Source of the DNA: PALSA-607 sp036510735
GTDB taxonomy: Bacteria > Actinomycetota > Actinomycetes > Acidothermales > Acidothermaceae
NCBI GenBank assembly: GCA_036510735.1
Contig: DATCDK010000104.1
Location: forward strand, 1 to 20,077
DNA: 20,077 bases
Direction of reading: 5' to 3'
The position numbers and the translations under genes are program-made. The stretch's first letter is position 1. Each line of letters starts with the position of its first letter. Under the pieces are notes generated by a model. The model was not told the DNA's origin and did not search any database. It worked only from the letters and a program-made list of their open reading frames with translations. This document shows, in pieces, positions 8,129 through 15,045 of this stretch.

Positions 8129-8598
8129 GCGATGTCCGCGAGCAGCCCCGGCACCTGGTCGACAAGGCGGCGCTCGTCGTCGTAGGCCAGCCGCTGCGCG
8201 AGTTCCTCCAGCGGCACCCATGCCACCTCGACGACCTCGATGTCCTCGTCGGACAGTTCGCCGCCCTCGGCGAGTAACAGGTAGTGGTGAACAGTCTTGT
8301 GGATGCGACGGCCCTCGGCGACGAACCAGAAGTCGATGGTGCCAAGGGGTGCGACGACGCGGCCGGCGATGCCGGTTTCTTCGGCGATTTCGCGGACGGC
8401 GGCTACCTCTGGGGTCTCTCCCGCCTCGACGTGGCCCTTCGGCAGCGACCACACCAGGCGGCCACGCCGATCATGCCGGGCGATCAACGCAGCACGGCGA
8501 CCCCGGATGCCCGGGATGCCGGCGTCGACCACCAATCCGCCGGCGGAGGTTTCCTCGACGCGGCGCAGGCGGGGCACGGGTCGGCGTCCGGGAGGCAC
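8125..8598 (-). CDS. NUDIX hydrolase, MutT4-like
   Basis: This 157-aa NUDIX pyrophosphohydrolase probably acts on a nucleoside diphosphate derivative. The NUDIX box is complete at residues 55-77 (GHVEAGE, then REIAEETGI with Arg69, Glu70, Glu73 and Glu74), which binds the catalytic magnesium. The N-terminal SAGGLVV strand and WSLPKGHVE entry are typical. The substrate cannot be read from the sequence; the Mycobacterium orthologue by position is MutT4 (Rv3908). It is the first gene of the minus-strand operon, and its stop overlaps the DUF6049 start. The GTG start lacks a Shine-Dalgarno and has TACGAT six bases upstream, consistent with a leaderless transcript. Confidence 0.93.
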   Translation of the reverse strand: MPPGRRPVPRLRRVEETSAGGLVVDAGIPGIRGRRAALIARHDRRGRLVWSLPKGHVEAGETPEVAAVREIAEETGIAGRVVAPLGTIDFWFVAEGRRIHKTVHHYLLLAEGGELSDEDIEVVEVAWVPLEELAQRLAYDDERRLVDQVPGLLADIA

Positions 8599-8610
8599 GG
8601 CTCGATCGTA
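8599..8610 (-). promoter_or_regulatory. Putative leaderless promoter -10 of the NUDIX-murJ-sigM operon
   Basis: TACGAT (8605-8610, minus strand) ends six bases before the NUDIX GTG and there is no Shine-Dalgarno. The gene upstream, the YbaK-like gene, ends only 47 nt away on the same strand, so transcription may also run in from there. Confidence 0.4.
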
Positions 8611-8645
8611 ATGGCCGGGCGGGCTCGGTCTGGTCGACCGCGCGG

Positions 8646-9401
8646 TCAGCTCGCGGTGGCTGCTACGGCCGGTGCTGGGGGCGGCGCGGCGGTGCCGGAC
8701 GTTGAACGCCTGCGGACCCGCGCTGCAGTGACCGCGCTGATCGGGCGCTCGCTTTCACCGAGAATGGCCTCGCTCGGGAGGGGCAGCGTGATCGGCGTCG
8801 GCGGAATCGGGTCGAGTTCGATGCGGTCGACCGTGTCGACGTCGTAGCCGCTGCCAGCGGGAGCATTGTTCTCGGCGGGGCCGCCGCTGGGCAGCACGAT
8901 CGCCCGGCTGAGGTTGATCAGGTCGGTCGCCGCGATCCCCAGCGCCGTGCCACCGTCGCCGGTCGCGGTGTAGATGATCGATGTCGCGAGATCGAGCACG
9001 CCCCGCGTGCTGACCACGACGACGTCAGAGGGCAGCAGCAACGGGGCAAGGTGCCCGGCGATGTAGTCGGTGCGACGGCTGACCAGGGCGGCACCGGCAA
9101 CGCTCAGTTCGGCGTCTGGTCCGAGCCGGTCGCGCAGCAGCTCGCGTAGTGCGAAGACGAGCGTCGCAGCGGTGACCTCTTCGTCGGCGGGAGCCATGAC
9201 AAGGACGAGCACGTCGCCATCAGCGGTAAGAGCGTGGAAGGGATGGATCGCCAGGCAGCGCCGCGGAGTTACGCCGAGGACCTCGGCGAGATGTTCGGCG
9301 CTTGCGGCGGGCCGGGGCAGCCGGACGATCTCATGGTGAACGTCGTGCTCTAGCAGGTACTGGTGGATGTCGAGCGGACCCAACATGTTGACCTCGCTCA
9401 C
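8646..9401 (-). CDS. YbaK/ProX-like (aminoacyl-tRNA deacylase fold) protein, probably non-canonical
   Basis: Residues about 8-165 of this 251-aa protein fit the YbaK/prolyl-tRNA-editing fold (IHQYLLEHDVHHEIVRLP, VLVLVMAPADEEV, then AGHLAPLLLPSDVVVVS and LGIAATDLINL). Members of that family hydrolyse mischarged aminoacyl-tRNA. The usual Lys that follows the LGV helix in active enzymes appears to be missing: the segment reads PRRCLAIHPF. Activity is therefore doubtful. A Pro/Ala-rich tail of about 85 residues (VDRIELDPIPPTPI onward) looks disordered. The start could be this GTG or the ATG five codons later at 9386, preceded closely by GAGGT. It diverges from the CCA-adding enzyme, so a tRNA-related role is plausible but unproven. 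Confidence 0.75.
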   Translation of the reverse strand: MSEVNMLGPLDIHQYLLEHDVHHEIVRLPRPAASAEHLAEVLGVTPRRCLAIHPFHALTADGDVLVLVMAPADEEVTAATLVFALRELLRDRLGPDAELSVAGAALVSRRTDYIAGHLAPLLLPSDVVVVSTRGVLDLATSIIYTATGDGGTALGIAATDLINLSRAIVLPSGGPAENNAPAGSGYDVDTVDRIELDPIPPTPITLPLPSEAILGESERPISAVTAARVRRRSTSGTAAPPPAPAVAATAS

Positions 9402-9613
9402 CGACGTGCGCCTAGCGGCGCCGCCGAAGCAGACATTAGGCGGGCTCGGCCAGGAAAGGAACCCCTGAAGTTACAAGCGCATCACGATTGCGTAATGGTA
9501 ATCAATCCGGTCATCTCGTCCAGCGTCGCAACGAACGGGCGAAGCTCTTCGTGCCGGGTGGAGATTCCCCGTTGAGTCGGCTCTAACCGGGCCGACCGGG
9601 TCCACTCGCGCGC

Positions 9614-9651
9614 GCCCGATCAGGGCTTCGGGTAGTGCCCGATCAGGGCTT
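9614..9651. repeat. Two 15-nt direct repeats upstream of cca
   Basis: GCCCGATCAGGGCTT occurs exactly at 9614-9628 and again at 9637-9651, 23 bp start to start. Each copy is nearly palindromic (GCCC, GATCA, GGGC). The second copy overlaps where a -35 would lie for a -10 at 9667-9672. A pair of operator half-sites on the same helix face (about two turns apart) is one reading; a short duplication is another. Confidence 0.7.
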
Positions 9652-9666
9652 TTCGCCTTCTTGGGC

Positions 9667-9681
9667 CTACCCTTGACCCCT
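9667..9681 (+). promoter_or_regulatory. Putative leaderless promoter -10 of cca
   Basis: TACCCT (9667-9672) lies nine bases before the preferred GTG start and no Shine-Dalgarno is visible. The spacing is slightly longer than at the other candidate leaderless starts in this window, so this is a weaker case. Confidence 0.3.
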
Positions 9682-11202
9682 GTGCCTGCGTCGCGTTCCC
9701 ACCCCCCGTCGCTATCGAGCACCCAACGGGCGGCGATCGACGAGCTGACCCAGGCGGCGCCGGTCGTTGACGAACTCGGTGAACTCTTCGCCCACGCGGG
9801 TCACGATCTCGCCCTCGTCGGGGGCTCGGTCCGCGACGCGTTGCTCGGCCGGCTCGGCAACGATCTGGACTTTGCCACCAGTGCGCGACCGGACGAGATC
9901 CTGCGGATCACCAAGCAATGGCGTGACAGCAAGTGGGAGTCCGGGATCGCGTTCGGCACTGTCGGACTGCTCAAGGACGGCGTGCGGCTCGAAGTCACGA
10001 CCTATCGCTTCGAGACTTACGACACGGTGTCTCGCAAACCCGACGTCGTGTACGGCGACTCACTCGACGAAGACCTGCGGCGCCGGGACTTTGCCGTGAA
10101 CGCCATGGCCCTCAGCGTTCCTGATCACGTGTTCCACGACCCGTTCGGCGGCGCCCATGACCTTGCCGCTCATGTTCTGCGGACCCCAGGTCTGCCGGAG
10201 GATTCGTTCTCCGACGACCCGTTGCGAATGATGCGCGCTGCTCGCTTCGCGTCGCAGCTTCGATTCGACGTTGATCCGTCGGTCACCATCGCAATGACGG
10301 CGATGGCCGAGCGCATCACGAAAGTGTCGGCGGAGCGGGTACGTGACGAGCTCTCGAAGCTGATGTGCACAGCAGAACCGCGACGTGGGCTTGCGCTGCT
10401 GGTCGACACCGGACTTGCCGACCTCGTGCTTCCGGAGTTGCCGAAGCTCCGACTGGAAAGCGACGAGCACTTCCGGCACAAGGATGTGTACGAGCACACG
10501 CTGACAGTGGTCGAGCAGGCGATTGCATTAGAAGGCGACCTGGCTGACACGGACGGCGCGGAGCGCCGTCACACGGGCGGGGAGCGCCGTCACACGGGCG
10601 GGGAGCGCCGTGAACCCGACCTGGTGCTGCGGCTCGCTGCGTTGCTGCACGACATCGGCAAGCCCGCGACTCGTCGCAAGGAACCGGGCGGCCGTGTCTC
10701 GTTCCATCACCACGAAGTCGTCGGCGCGAAGATGGCCAAGGCCCGACTGACCGCGCTGAAGTATCCGAAGGATGTCGTCGCCGATGTGTCGCGGCTCGTC
10801 GAGCTGCACCTGCGTTTTCATGGCTATGGCGAAGGCGAATGGACCGACTCCGCGGTGCGTCGCTACGTCCGCGATGCCGGCCCGCTGCTCGATCGATTGC
10901 ACAAGCTGACCCGTTCGGACTGCACGACACGCAACAAGCGACGTGCAGCCGCACTGTCGGCTGCATACGACGACCTTGAGGAACGCATCGAGGCATTGCG
11001 CGAGCAGGAGCAGATAGACGCATTGCGGCCCGAGCTCGACGGTTATGAGATCAGTGCAGTACTCGGTATCCCACCCGGGCCTGACGTCGGCCGCGCGTAC
11101 CGGTACCTACTCGAACTCAGGCTGGACGCCGGACCGATCGGCAAGGACGCCGCTTCAGCTGCTCTGCGGCAGTGGGCCGCAGAGCACAGAGTCGGCGGCT
11201 AG
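9682..11202 (+). CDS. cca: CCA tRNA nucleotidyltransferase (HD-domain, actinobacterial PcnA type)
   Basis: This 506-aa enzyme adds or repairs the 3' CCA of tRNA. The class II nucleotidyltransferase head shows LVGGSVRDALLGR and the metal-binding DLDFATSA, then RRRDFAVNAMAL and the ATP-selecting DDPLRMMRAARFASQL. A C-terminal HD domain follows (LAALLHDIGKP, His and Asp at about 323-324). The GTG at 9682 is preferred; TTG codons at 9661 and 9673 are alternatives that add seven or three residues. Between head and HD domain lies a tandem 7-residue repeat (ERRHTGG twice, then ERR) encoded by a 21-bp minisatellite. It corresponds by position to Rv3907c, annotated pcnA. It converges on ino1, and the two stop codons share the same CTAG. 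Confidence 0.95.
   Translation: MPASRSHPPSLSSTQRAAIDELTQAAPVVDELGELFAHAGHDLALVGGSVRDALLGRLGNDLDFATSARPDEILRITKQWRDSKWESGIAFGTVGLLKDGVRLEVTTYRFETYDTVSRKPDVVYGDSLDEDLRRRDFAVNAMALSVPDHVFHDPFGGAHDLAAHVLRTPGLPEDSFSDDPLRMMRAARFASQLRFDVDPSVTIAMTAMAERITKVSAERVRDELSKLMCTAEPRRGLALLVDTGLADLVLPELPKLRLESDEHFRHKDVYEHTLTVVEQAIALEGDLADTDGAERRHTGGERRHTGGERREPDLVLRLAALLHDIGKPATRRKEPGGRVSFHHHEVVGAKMAKARLTALKYPKDVVADVSRLVELHLRFHGYGEGEWTDSAVRRYVRDAGPLLDRLHKLTRSDCTTRNKRRAAALSAAYDDLEERIEALREQEQIDALRPELDGYEISAVLGIPPGPDVGRAYRYLLELRLDAGPIGKDAASAALRQWAAEHRVGG
10561..10611 (+). repeat. 21-bp in-frame tandem repeat inside cca
   Basis: A 21-bp unit is repeated exactly at 10561-10581 and 10582-10602, followed by nine bases of a third copy (10603-10611). 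It encodes ERRHTGG, ERRHTGG, ERR. It lies in a loop just before the HD domain, where length change would be tolerated. Identical copies suggest recent slippage. Confidence 0.9.
11160..11186. terminator. Strong hairpin at the cca/ino1 convergence, probable bidirectional terminator
   Basis: GCTCTGCGGC (11161-11170) pairs perfectly with GCCGCAGAGC (11176-11185) around a 5-nt loop; one more T-A pair closes the base. It lies inside the last codons of cca and 13 bases beyond the ino1 stop. There is no U-tract on either side, as is common for actinobacterial hairpin terminators. The termination role is inferred from the convergent arrangement. Confidence 0.6.
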
Positions 11203-12278
11203 CGGTCGACCGTGCCGGCGATGAAGTCGGCAACTGCCTGACGCGCATCGTCGTCGCTGTACTGCACCGGCGGGCTCTTCATGAAGTAGCTGGACGCCGA
11301 GTTGATCGGTCCGCCGATGCCGCGGTCCTTCGCGATCATTGCCGCGCGGACTGCGTCGATGATGACTCCGGCGCTGTTCGGTGAGTCCCACACCTCGAGC
11401 TTGTATTCGAGGTTCAACGGGGTGTCGCCGAACGAACGACCCTCGAGGCGCACATAAGCCCACTTGCGGTCGTCGAGCCACGGCACGTAGTCGGACGGTC
11501 CGATGTGCACGTCGGCCTTCGCCATCTCGTGCGGGATCTGCGAGGTGACGGACTGCGTCTTCGAGATCTTCTTGGACTGCAGGCGCTTGCGCTCCAGCAT
11601 GTTCATAAAGTCCATGTTGCCGCCGAAGTTCAGCTGGTACGTACGCAGCAGTTCGACACCACGGTCTTCGAACAGCTTGGCCATGACGCGGTGCGTGATC
11701 GTCGCGCCGACCTGGCTCTTGATGTCGTCTCCGATGATCGGCAGCCCGGCGTCCTCGAACTTCTTCGCCCACGTCGGGTCGCTGGCGATGAAGACGGGAA
11801 GCGCATTGACGAAGGCGACGCCGGCGTCGATCGCGCACTGGGCGTAGAACTTGTCGGCGACTTCGGATCCGACCGGCAGGTAGGAGATCAGCACGTCGAC
11901 CTTGGCGTCCTTCAACGCCTTCACGATGTCGACGGGCTCTTCCTCGGACTCCTGGATGATGTCGCGGTAGTAGTCGCCGAGACCGTCATAGGTGTGCCCG
12001 CGCTGGACGATGACACCGGTCGTGGGCACGTCGCAGAACTTGATGGTGTTGTTCTCGCTGGCACCGATCGCGTCGGCGAGGTCGGACCCGACCTTCTTGC
12101 CGTCGACGTCGAATGCCGCGACGAACTTGATGTCGCGCACGTGGTAGGGACCGAACTGCACGTGCATGAGGCCCGGCACCCGGTCCTCGGGGTCGGCGTT
12201 CTTGTAGAACTCGACTCCTTGGACGAGCGACGCGGCGCAGTTACCGACGCCAACGATGGCTACCCGAACCGAACCCAT
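11199..12278 (-). CDS. ino1: Inositol-3-phosphate synthase
   Basis: This 359-aa protein converts glucose-6-phosphate to 1L-myo-inositol-3-phosphate with NAD, the first step to phosphatidylinositol, mycothiol and related actinobacterial products. The N-terminal Rossmann motif VAIVGVGNCAASLVQG is clear. Further typical segments are SYLPVGSEVADKFYAQCA, GDDIKSQVGATITHR, NFGGNMDFMNM and KRLQSKKISKTQSV, around the active-site lysines. The ATG at 12278 has AAGGAG eight bases upstream, so it is preferred to an earlier in-frame start at 12329 inside padR. It lies 43 nt after padR on the same strand, an arrangement also found in Mycobacterium (Rv0047c-Rv0046c), so the two are probably co-transcribed and PadR-controlled. 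Confidence 0.97.
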   Translation of the reverse strand: MGSVRVAIVGVGNCAASLVQGVEFYKNADPEDRVPGLMHVQFGPYHVRDIKFVAAFDVDGKKVGSDLADAIGASENNTIKFCDVPTTGVIVQRGHTYDGLGDYYRDIIQESEEEPVDIVKALKDAKVDVLISYLPVGSEVADKFYAQCAIDAGVAFVNALPVFIASDPTWAKKFEDAGLPIIGDDIKSQVGATITHRVMAKLFEDRGVELLRTYQLNFGGNMDFMNMLERKRLQSKKISKTQSVTSQIPHEMAKADVHIGPSDYVPWLDDRKWAYVRLEGRSFGDTPLNLEYKLEVWDSPNSAGVIIDAVRAAMIAKDRGIGGPINSASSYFMKSPPVQYSDDDARQAVADFIAGTVDR

Positions 12279-12321
12279 GAGCGGTGCTCCTTCGTTGTTA
12301 ATCCCCGTACGAGTGATGGCG

Positions 12322-12900
12322 CTAGACATTGGTGGAGCCTGAGGGCGCGGCGTCGGCGCGCCGCTCGGTTTCGATCAGTTCGGTCAGCCAGCGGACCTCG
12401 CGCTCGACGGATTCGAGACCGTGCCGCTGAAGTTCGAGGGTGTAGCTGTCGACCCGCTCACGAGTGCGGGCGACGGAGGTCTTCACGTTGTCGAGCCGCT
12501 CCTCGAGCCGGCTGCGGCGGCCTTCGAGGATGCGCATCCGCACCTCAGCGTCGGTCTGAGAAAAGAAGGCGAAGTGCACGCCGAAGTTCTCGTCTTCCCA
12601 CGACGAAGGTCCGGCCTCGCCTAGCAGATTTTGCAAATGCTCTTTGCCGTCGGCGGTCAGCCGGTAGACGATCTTGCTACGGCTTCCCGTCGATTCGCCG
12701 TCAGCGCTGACGTGACCAAGGGCCAGCATCTGCTTCAGGCACGGGTAGAGCGAGCCGTAGGAGAATGCGCGGAAGGCGCCGAGCATGGTGTTCAGGCGCT
12801 TGCTCAGCTCGTATCCGTGCATTGGTGACTCGTGGAGCAGCCCCAGGACGGCAAGCTCGAGGACGCCTGAGCGTCCCGATCGCCTGACTGCTTGCGCCAC
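12322..12900 (-). CDS. PadR family transcriptional regulator, upstream of ino1
   Basis: This 192-aa regulator has an N-terminal winged helix (about 13-95: VLELAVLGLLHESPMHGYELSKRL, then SYGSLYPCLKQMLALGHV and KIVYRLTADGKEHL). A C-terminal helical dimerisation region follows (about 115-182, rich in Arg/Glu heptads). The GTG start at 12900 is chosen because GAGGAG lies six bases upstream; the frame is open to 12969 but that part would run across the operator. A 23-bp palindrome directly abuts the Shine-Dalgarno, so autorepression is very likely. By synteny it is the Rv0047c counterpart. The ligand is unknown; control of inositol synthesis is inferred from the adjacent ino1. Confidence 0.92.
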   Translation of the reverse strand: MAQAVRRSGRSGVLELAVLGLLHESPMHGYELSKRLNTMLGAFRAFSYGSLYPCLKQMLALGHVSADGESTGSRSKIVYRLTADGKEHLQNLLGEAGPSSWEDENFGVHFAFFSQTDAEVRMRILEGRRSRLEERLDNVKTSVARTRERVDSYTLELQRHGLESVEREVRWLTELIETERRADAAPSGSTNV

Positions 12901-12911
12901 TGATTGCTCCT

Positions 12912-12934
12912 CGATGTATCGAGCCGATACATCG
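12912..12934. promoter_or_regulatory. PadR-type operator palindrome
   Basis: Two perfect 10-bp arms, CGATGTATCG (12912-12921) and CGATACATCG (12925-12934), flank a 3-nt centre (AGC). The ATGTAT/ATACAT half-sites resemble known PadR-family operators (ATGT...ACAT). It lies between padR and the divergent DUF5318 gene and touches the padR Shine-Dalgarno. Bound protein could block padR-ino1 and possibly affect the divergent promoter about 55 bp away. Confidence 0.8.
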
Positions 12935-12988
12935 CAACGATACGGGTCCGCCTTCACGAACGCAAACACCGACCGTCGCCCCGGTGGC

Positions 12989-13001
12989 TAAAATGTCCGC
13001 C
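12989..13001 (+). promoter_or_regulatory. Putative leaderless promoter -10 of the DUF5318 gene
   Basis: TAAAAT (12989-12994) is a near-consensus -10 ending seven bases before the GTG at 13002. No Shine-Dalgarno is present. The ATG at 12993 lies inside this hexamer, which argues against it as the start. Confidence 0.5.
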
Positions 13002-13436
13002 GTGGAGACGACCCGGTCCTTCATCGACTACTCGCTGGCGCGTCGGGCCATCCTGGCCGCGCTGTTCGGCGGACGGGCGACGGCGACCGACGTGTGTGAC
13101 GCGCACCCCTATTTGCTGCGGGCCGCCAAGTTCCACGGCGAGCCGACCACCGAGCAGTGCCCGGTGTGCCGCAAGGAGCCGTTGACCCACGTCACGTACA
13201 CCTACGGGGACGCTCTGGGCCAGTACAGCGGTCGGATCAAGGCGACTCGCGAGCTTGCGCAGATGGAGTACGAGGTCAGCGAGTTCACGGTCTACGTGGT
13301 TGAGGTCTGCCAGAACTGCGGGTGGAACCACCTGCGCGAGTCCTACGTGCTCGGTCATGGTGGGCACGCGCGCGCCGGCAGTCATGCCCCGGCGCGCCGC
13401 GCGACTCATTCCCGCGAGCGAGCACTCTCGGAGTAA
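13002..13436 (+). CDS. DUF5318 zinc-ribbon protein (Rv0049-like)
   Basis: This 144-aa protein of unknown function has two CxxC pairs, Cys53/Cys56 (EQCPVCRKEP) and Cys103/Cys106 (EVCQNCGWNHL), which form a probable zinc ribbon. The N-terminal VETTRSFIDYSLARRAILAAL matches the actinobacterial DUF5318 family. The tail after 125 is Arg/Ala-rich. The GTG at 13002 is preferred because a TAAAAT box lies seven bases upstream; in-frame starts at 12984 (GTG) and 12993 (ATG) are alternatives. In Mycobacterium the corresponding gene sits beside ponA1; here ponA is absent and the GT87 gene follows after 78 nt. Confidence 0.85.
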   Translation: METTRSFIDYSLARRAILAALFGGRATATDVCDAHPYLLRAAKFHGEPTTEQCPVCRKEPLTHVTYTYGDALGQYSGRIKATRELAQMEYEVSEFTVYVVEVCQNCGWNHLRESYVLGHGGHARAGSHAPARRATHSRERALSE

Positions 13437-13500
13437 GCGGGTCGCAGTAGCCGCGTTGTCGTAGCAGCGGGGGCTCCGCGGCTTCGCCTCCGCGGCCGAC

Positions 13501-13514
13501 TAAGTTTTCCTGTC
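13501..13514 (+). promoter_or_regulatory. Putative leaderless promoter -10 of the GT87 gene
   Basis: TAAGTT (13501-13506) ends eight bases before the ATG and there is no Shine-Dalgarno. Just upstream, two CCGCGG copies (13476-13481 and 13490-13495) could fold into a short hairpin that terminates the DUF5318 transcript. That is a weak prediction because CCGCGG is self-complementary. Confidence 0.45.
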
Positions 13515-15005
13515 ATGGACGACGTGCCGGCGGACGCGGCGGCGGGGGTGATCGCGCCCACGCACGACGATCCGTTCGTTCGAGGTGGAAGCGCGGCTTT
13601 CGGCGGTCCCCTCGGCAGGCACGCGCGAACCGGCTGGTCGTGGTGGACGCCACTGCGGGTGCTGATCGCTCTCGCCTTGGCCAGTTCGGTGCTCGGGTAC
13701 ATGCAGAAGTACCCATGCCGCAACCAGACGTGGTCGGGCGGCTTCCAGTACAGCCACGCCTGTTACAACGACATCTACCCGCTGTACTTCGGTGAGGGAC
13801 TGGCTGACAAGAAAATCCCTTACTGGGATGCGCACATCGTGTCCGACGATCAGCCAGGGCACCCGACGGGCGAAGTCGAATACCCGGTCATGATCGGCGC
13901 GGCGATGGAGGTCGGCTCCCTCGCCACGAGGGTCTTGTACCCGTCCAACGAGCGCGGCCAGGGCTTCATCGACTTGACCTGGCTCATGCTCACGATCGCG
14001 GCGGTCATCGCGGTGATCGCGACGGCGCTGACCAACCGGCGCCGAATATGGGACGCCGCGATGTTCGCCGCCGCCCCTTCGCTGATCCTGGCGGGGTTGA
14101 TCAACTGGGATCTGTTGGCGGTCGCGCTGACGTCGCTTGGCATGTTGGCGTGGTCGCGAAAACGCAACTTCCTGGGCGGCGCGCTGCTGGGTCTCGCGAT
14201 CGCGACGAAGTTCTATCCGATCGTGTTCTTCCTGCCAATGCTGCTGTTGTGCTGGCGGGCGCGGCAGTTGAAGGCCTTTTGGACCGCCGTCGGTGGAGCC
14301 GCGATCGCCTGGGCAGTGGTCGACGTCCCGATCGCGATTGCGAGACCCGAAGGGTGGTTCCGGTTCTACTACTTCAGCCGGACCCGCGGCGCTGACTGGG
14401 GCTCGATCTGGTATGTGTTCTCACGTCCAGAAACGCTCCCGATTTTCGGTCACAAGATCAATTTCTTCGGCTTGAACTACACGACGAACCAGCTCAACTT
14501 GTACGAGGCGGCCGCGATCGCCATCGCGTTCCTGGGCGTGTGCTGGCTCGCGTTGGCCGCCCGCCGCCGCCCGAGGTTGCCGCAACTGTGCTTCCTGACG
14601 CTGGCGTTCTTCCTGGTGCTCAACAAGGTCTATTCGCCGCAGTACGTGCTGTGGTTGCTGCCGTTCGTCGTGCTTGCCCGGCCGCGGTGGCGAGCGTTTC
14701 TGGTCTGGCAGGCCGCGGAGATCATCTACTTCCTCGGCATCTGGATGTACTTGCTGGGCGACCCGAGCGGTCGAACGGGCAAGGGCCTGGAGTACGGGCC
14801 GTATGCGATTTCGCTGGCCATCAGGGACATCTCCGTGCTGGCGCTGTGCGTCCTGGTGATCATCGACATCCTCCGACCGGAGGGCGATGTCGTCCGGGCC
14901 GACGGCAGCGACGATCCGGCCGGTGGGGTGCTCGATGGAGCGCCCGACATCTTCGACGGTGATCCGAGCTACGACGAACCTGAGCCCGTCATGGCTCTGA
15001 ACTGA
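13515..15005 (+). CDS. GT87/DUF2029-type integral membrane glycosyltransferase (Rv0051-like)
   Basis: This 496-aa protein has about ten hydrophobic helices starting at residue 46 (TPLRVLIALALASSVLG). The conserved extracytoplasmic loop YSHACYNDIYPLYFGEGLADKKIPYWDA carries the acidic residues expected for a GT-C polyprenyl-phosphate-sugar transferase. LLGLAIATKFYPIVFFLPML and LNKVYSPQYVLWLLPFVVLA are typical of DUF2029/GT87 proteins. The C-terminus (about 455-496) is an acidic cytosolic tail. The donor is probably a polyprenyl-phosphomannose-type lipid, but the acceptor cannot be read from the sequence. It corresponds to Rv0051 in the conserved block. It converges on the nfo gene with 40 nt between stops. 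Confidence 0.85.
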   Translation: MDDVPADAAAGVIAPTHDDPFVRGGSAAFGGPLGRHARTGWSWWTPLRVLIALALASSVLGYMQKYPCRNQTWSGGFQYSHACYNDIYPLYFGEGLADKKIPYWDAHIVSDDQPGHPTGEVEYPVMIGAAMEVGSLATRVLYPSNERGQGFIDLTWLMLTIAAVIAVIATALTNRRRIWDAAMFAAAPSLILAGLINWDLLAVALTSLGMLAWSRKRNFLGGALLGLAIATKFYPIVFFLPMLLLCWRARQLKAFWTAVGGAAIAWAVVDVPIAIARPEGWFRFYYFSRTRGADWGSIWYVFSRPETLPIFGHKINFFGLNYTTNQLNLYEAAAIAIAFLGVCWLALAARRRPRLPQLCFLTLAFFLVLNKVYSPQYVLWLLPFVVLARPRWRAFLVWQAAEIIYFLGIWMYLLGDPSGRTGKGLEYGPYAISLAIRDISVLALCVLVIIDILRPEGDVVRADGSDDPAGGVLDGAPDIFDGDPSYDEPEPVMALN

Positions 15006-15045
15006 CCGCCGCGTTTTCGGCTCGCTGTCAGGGGTCCGGGGGTTG

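Larger units (their letters stand above)
9402..9681. promoter_or_regulatory. Divergent intergenic region between the YbaK-like gene and cca
   Basis: This 280-nt region is the longest non-coding stretch in the window. It must hold promoters for both directions. It includes a comparatively AT-rich patch (about 9470-9510, GATTGCGTAATGGTAATCAAT) of unknown function, two copies of a 15-nt repeat (9614-9651) and a -10-like TACCCT near cca. No convincing small gene or RNA was seen. Confidence 0.55.

Noticed and set aside
8129..8452. Upstream extension of the DUF6049 frame by 108 codons
   Set aside because: It lies inside the NUDIX gene and is Arg/Gly-rich. The GTG at 8128 gives a proper signal peptide and the usual GTGA overlap.
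9614..9651. Direct repeats as a CRISPR or as a rho-independent terminator
   Set aside because: There are only two short copies with an 8-nt gap, and the self-pairing stem is just 4 bp, so neither reading is supported.
11505..12710. 401-codon plus-strand frame opposite ino1 and padR
   Set aside because: It is antisense to two confidently identified genes and its product is a Leu/Val/Asp-rich mirror of their codon pattern, with no domain.
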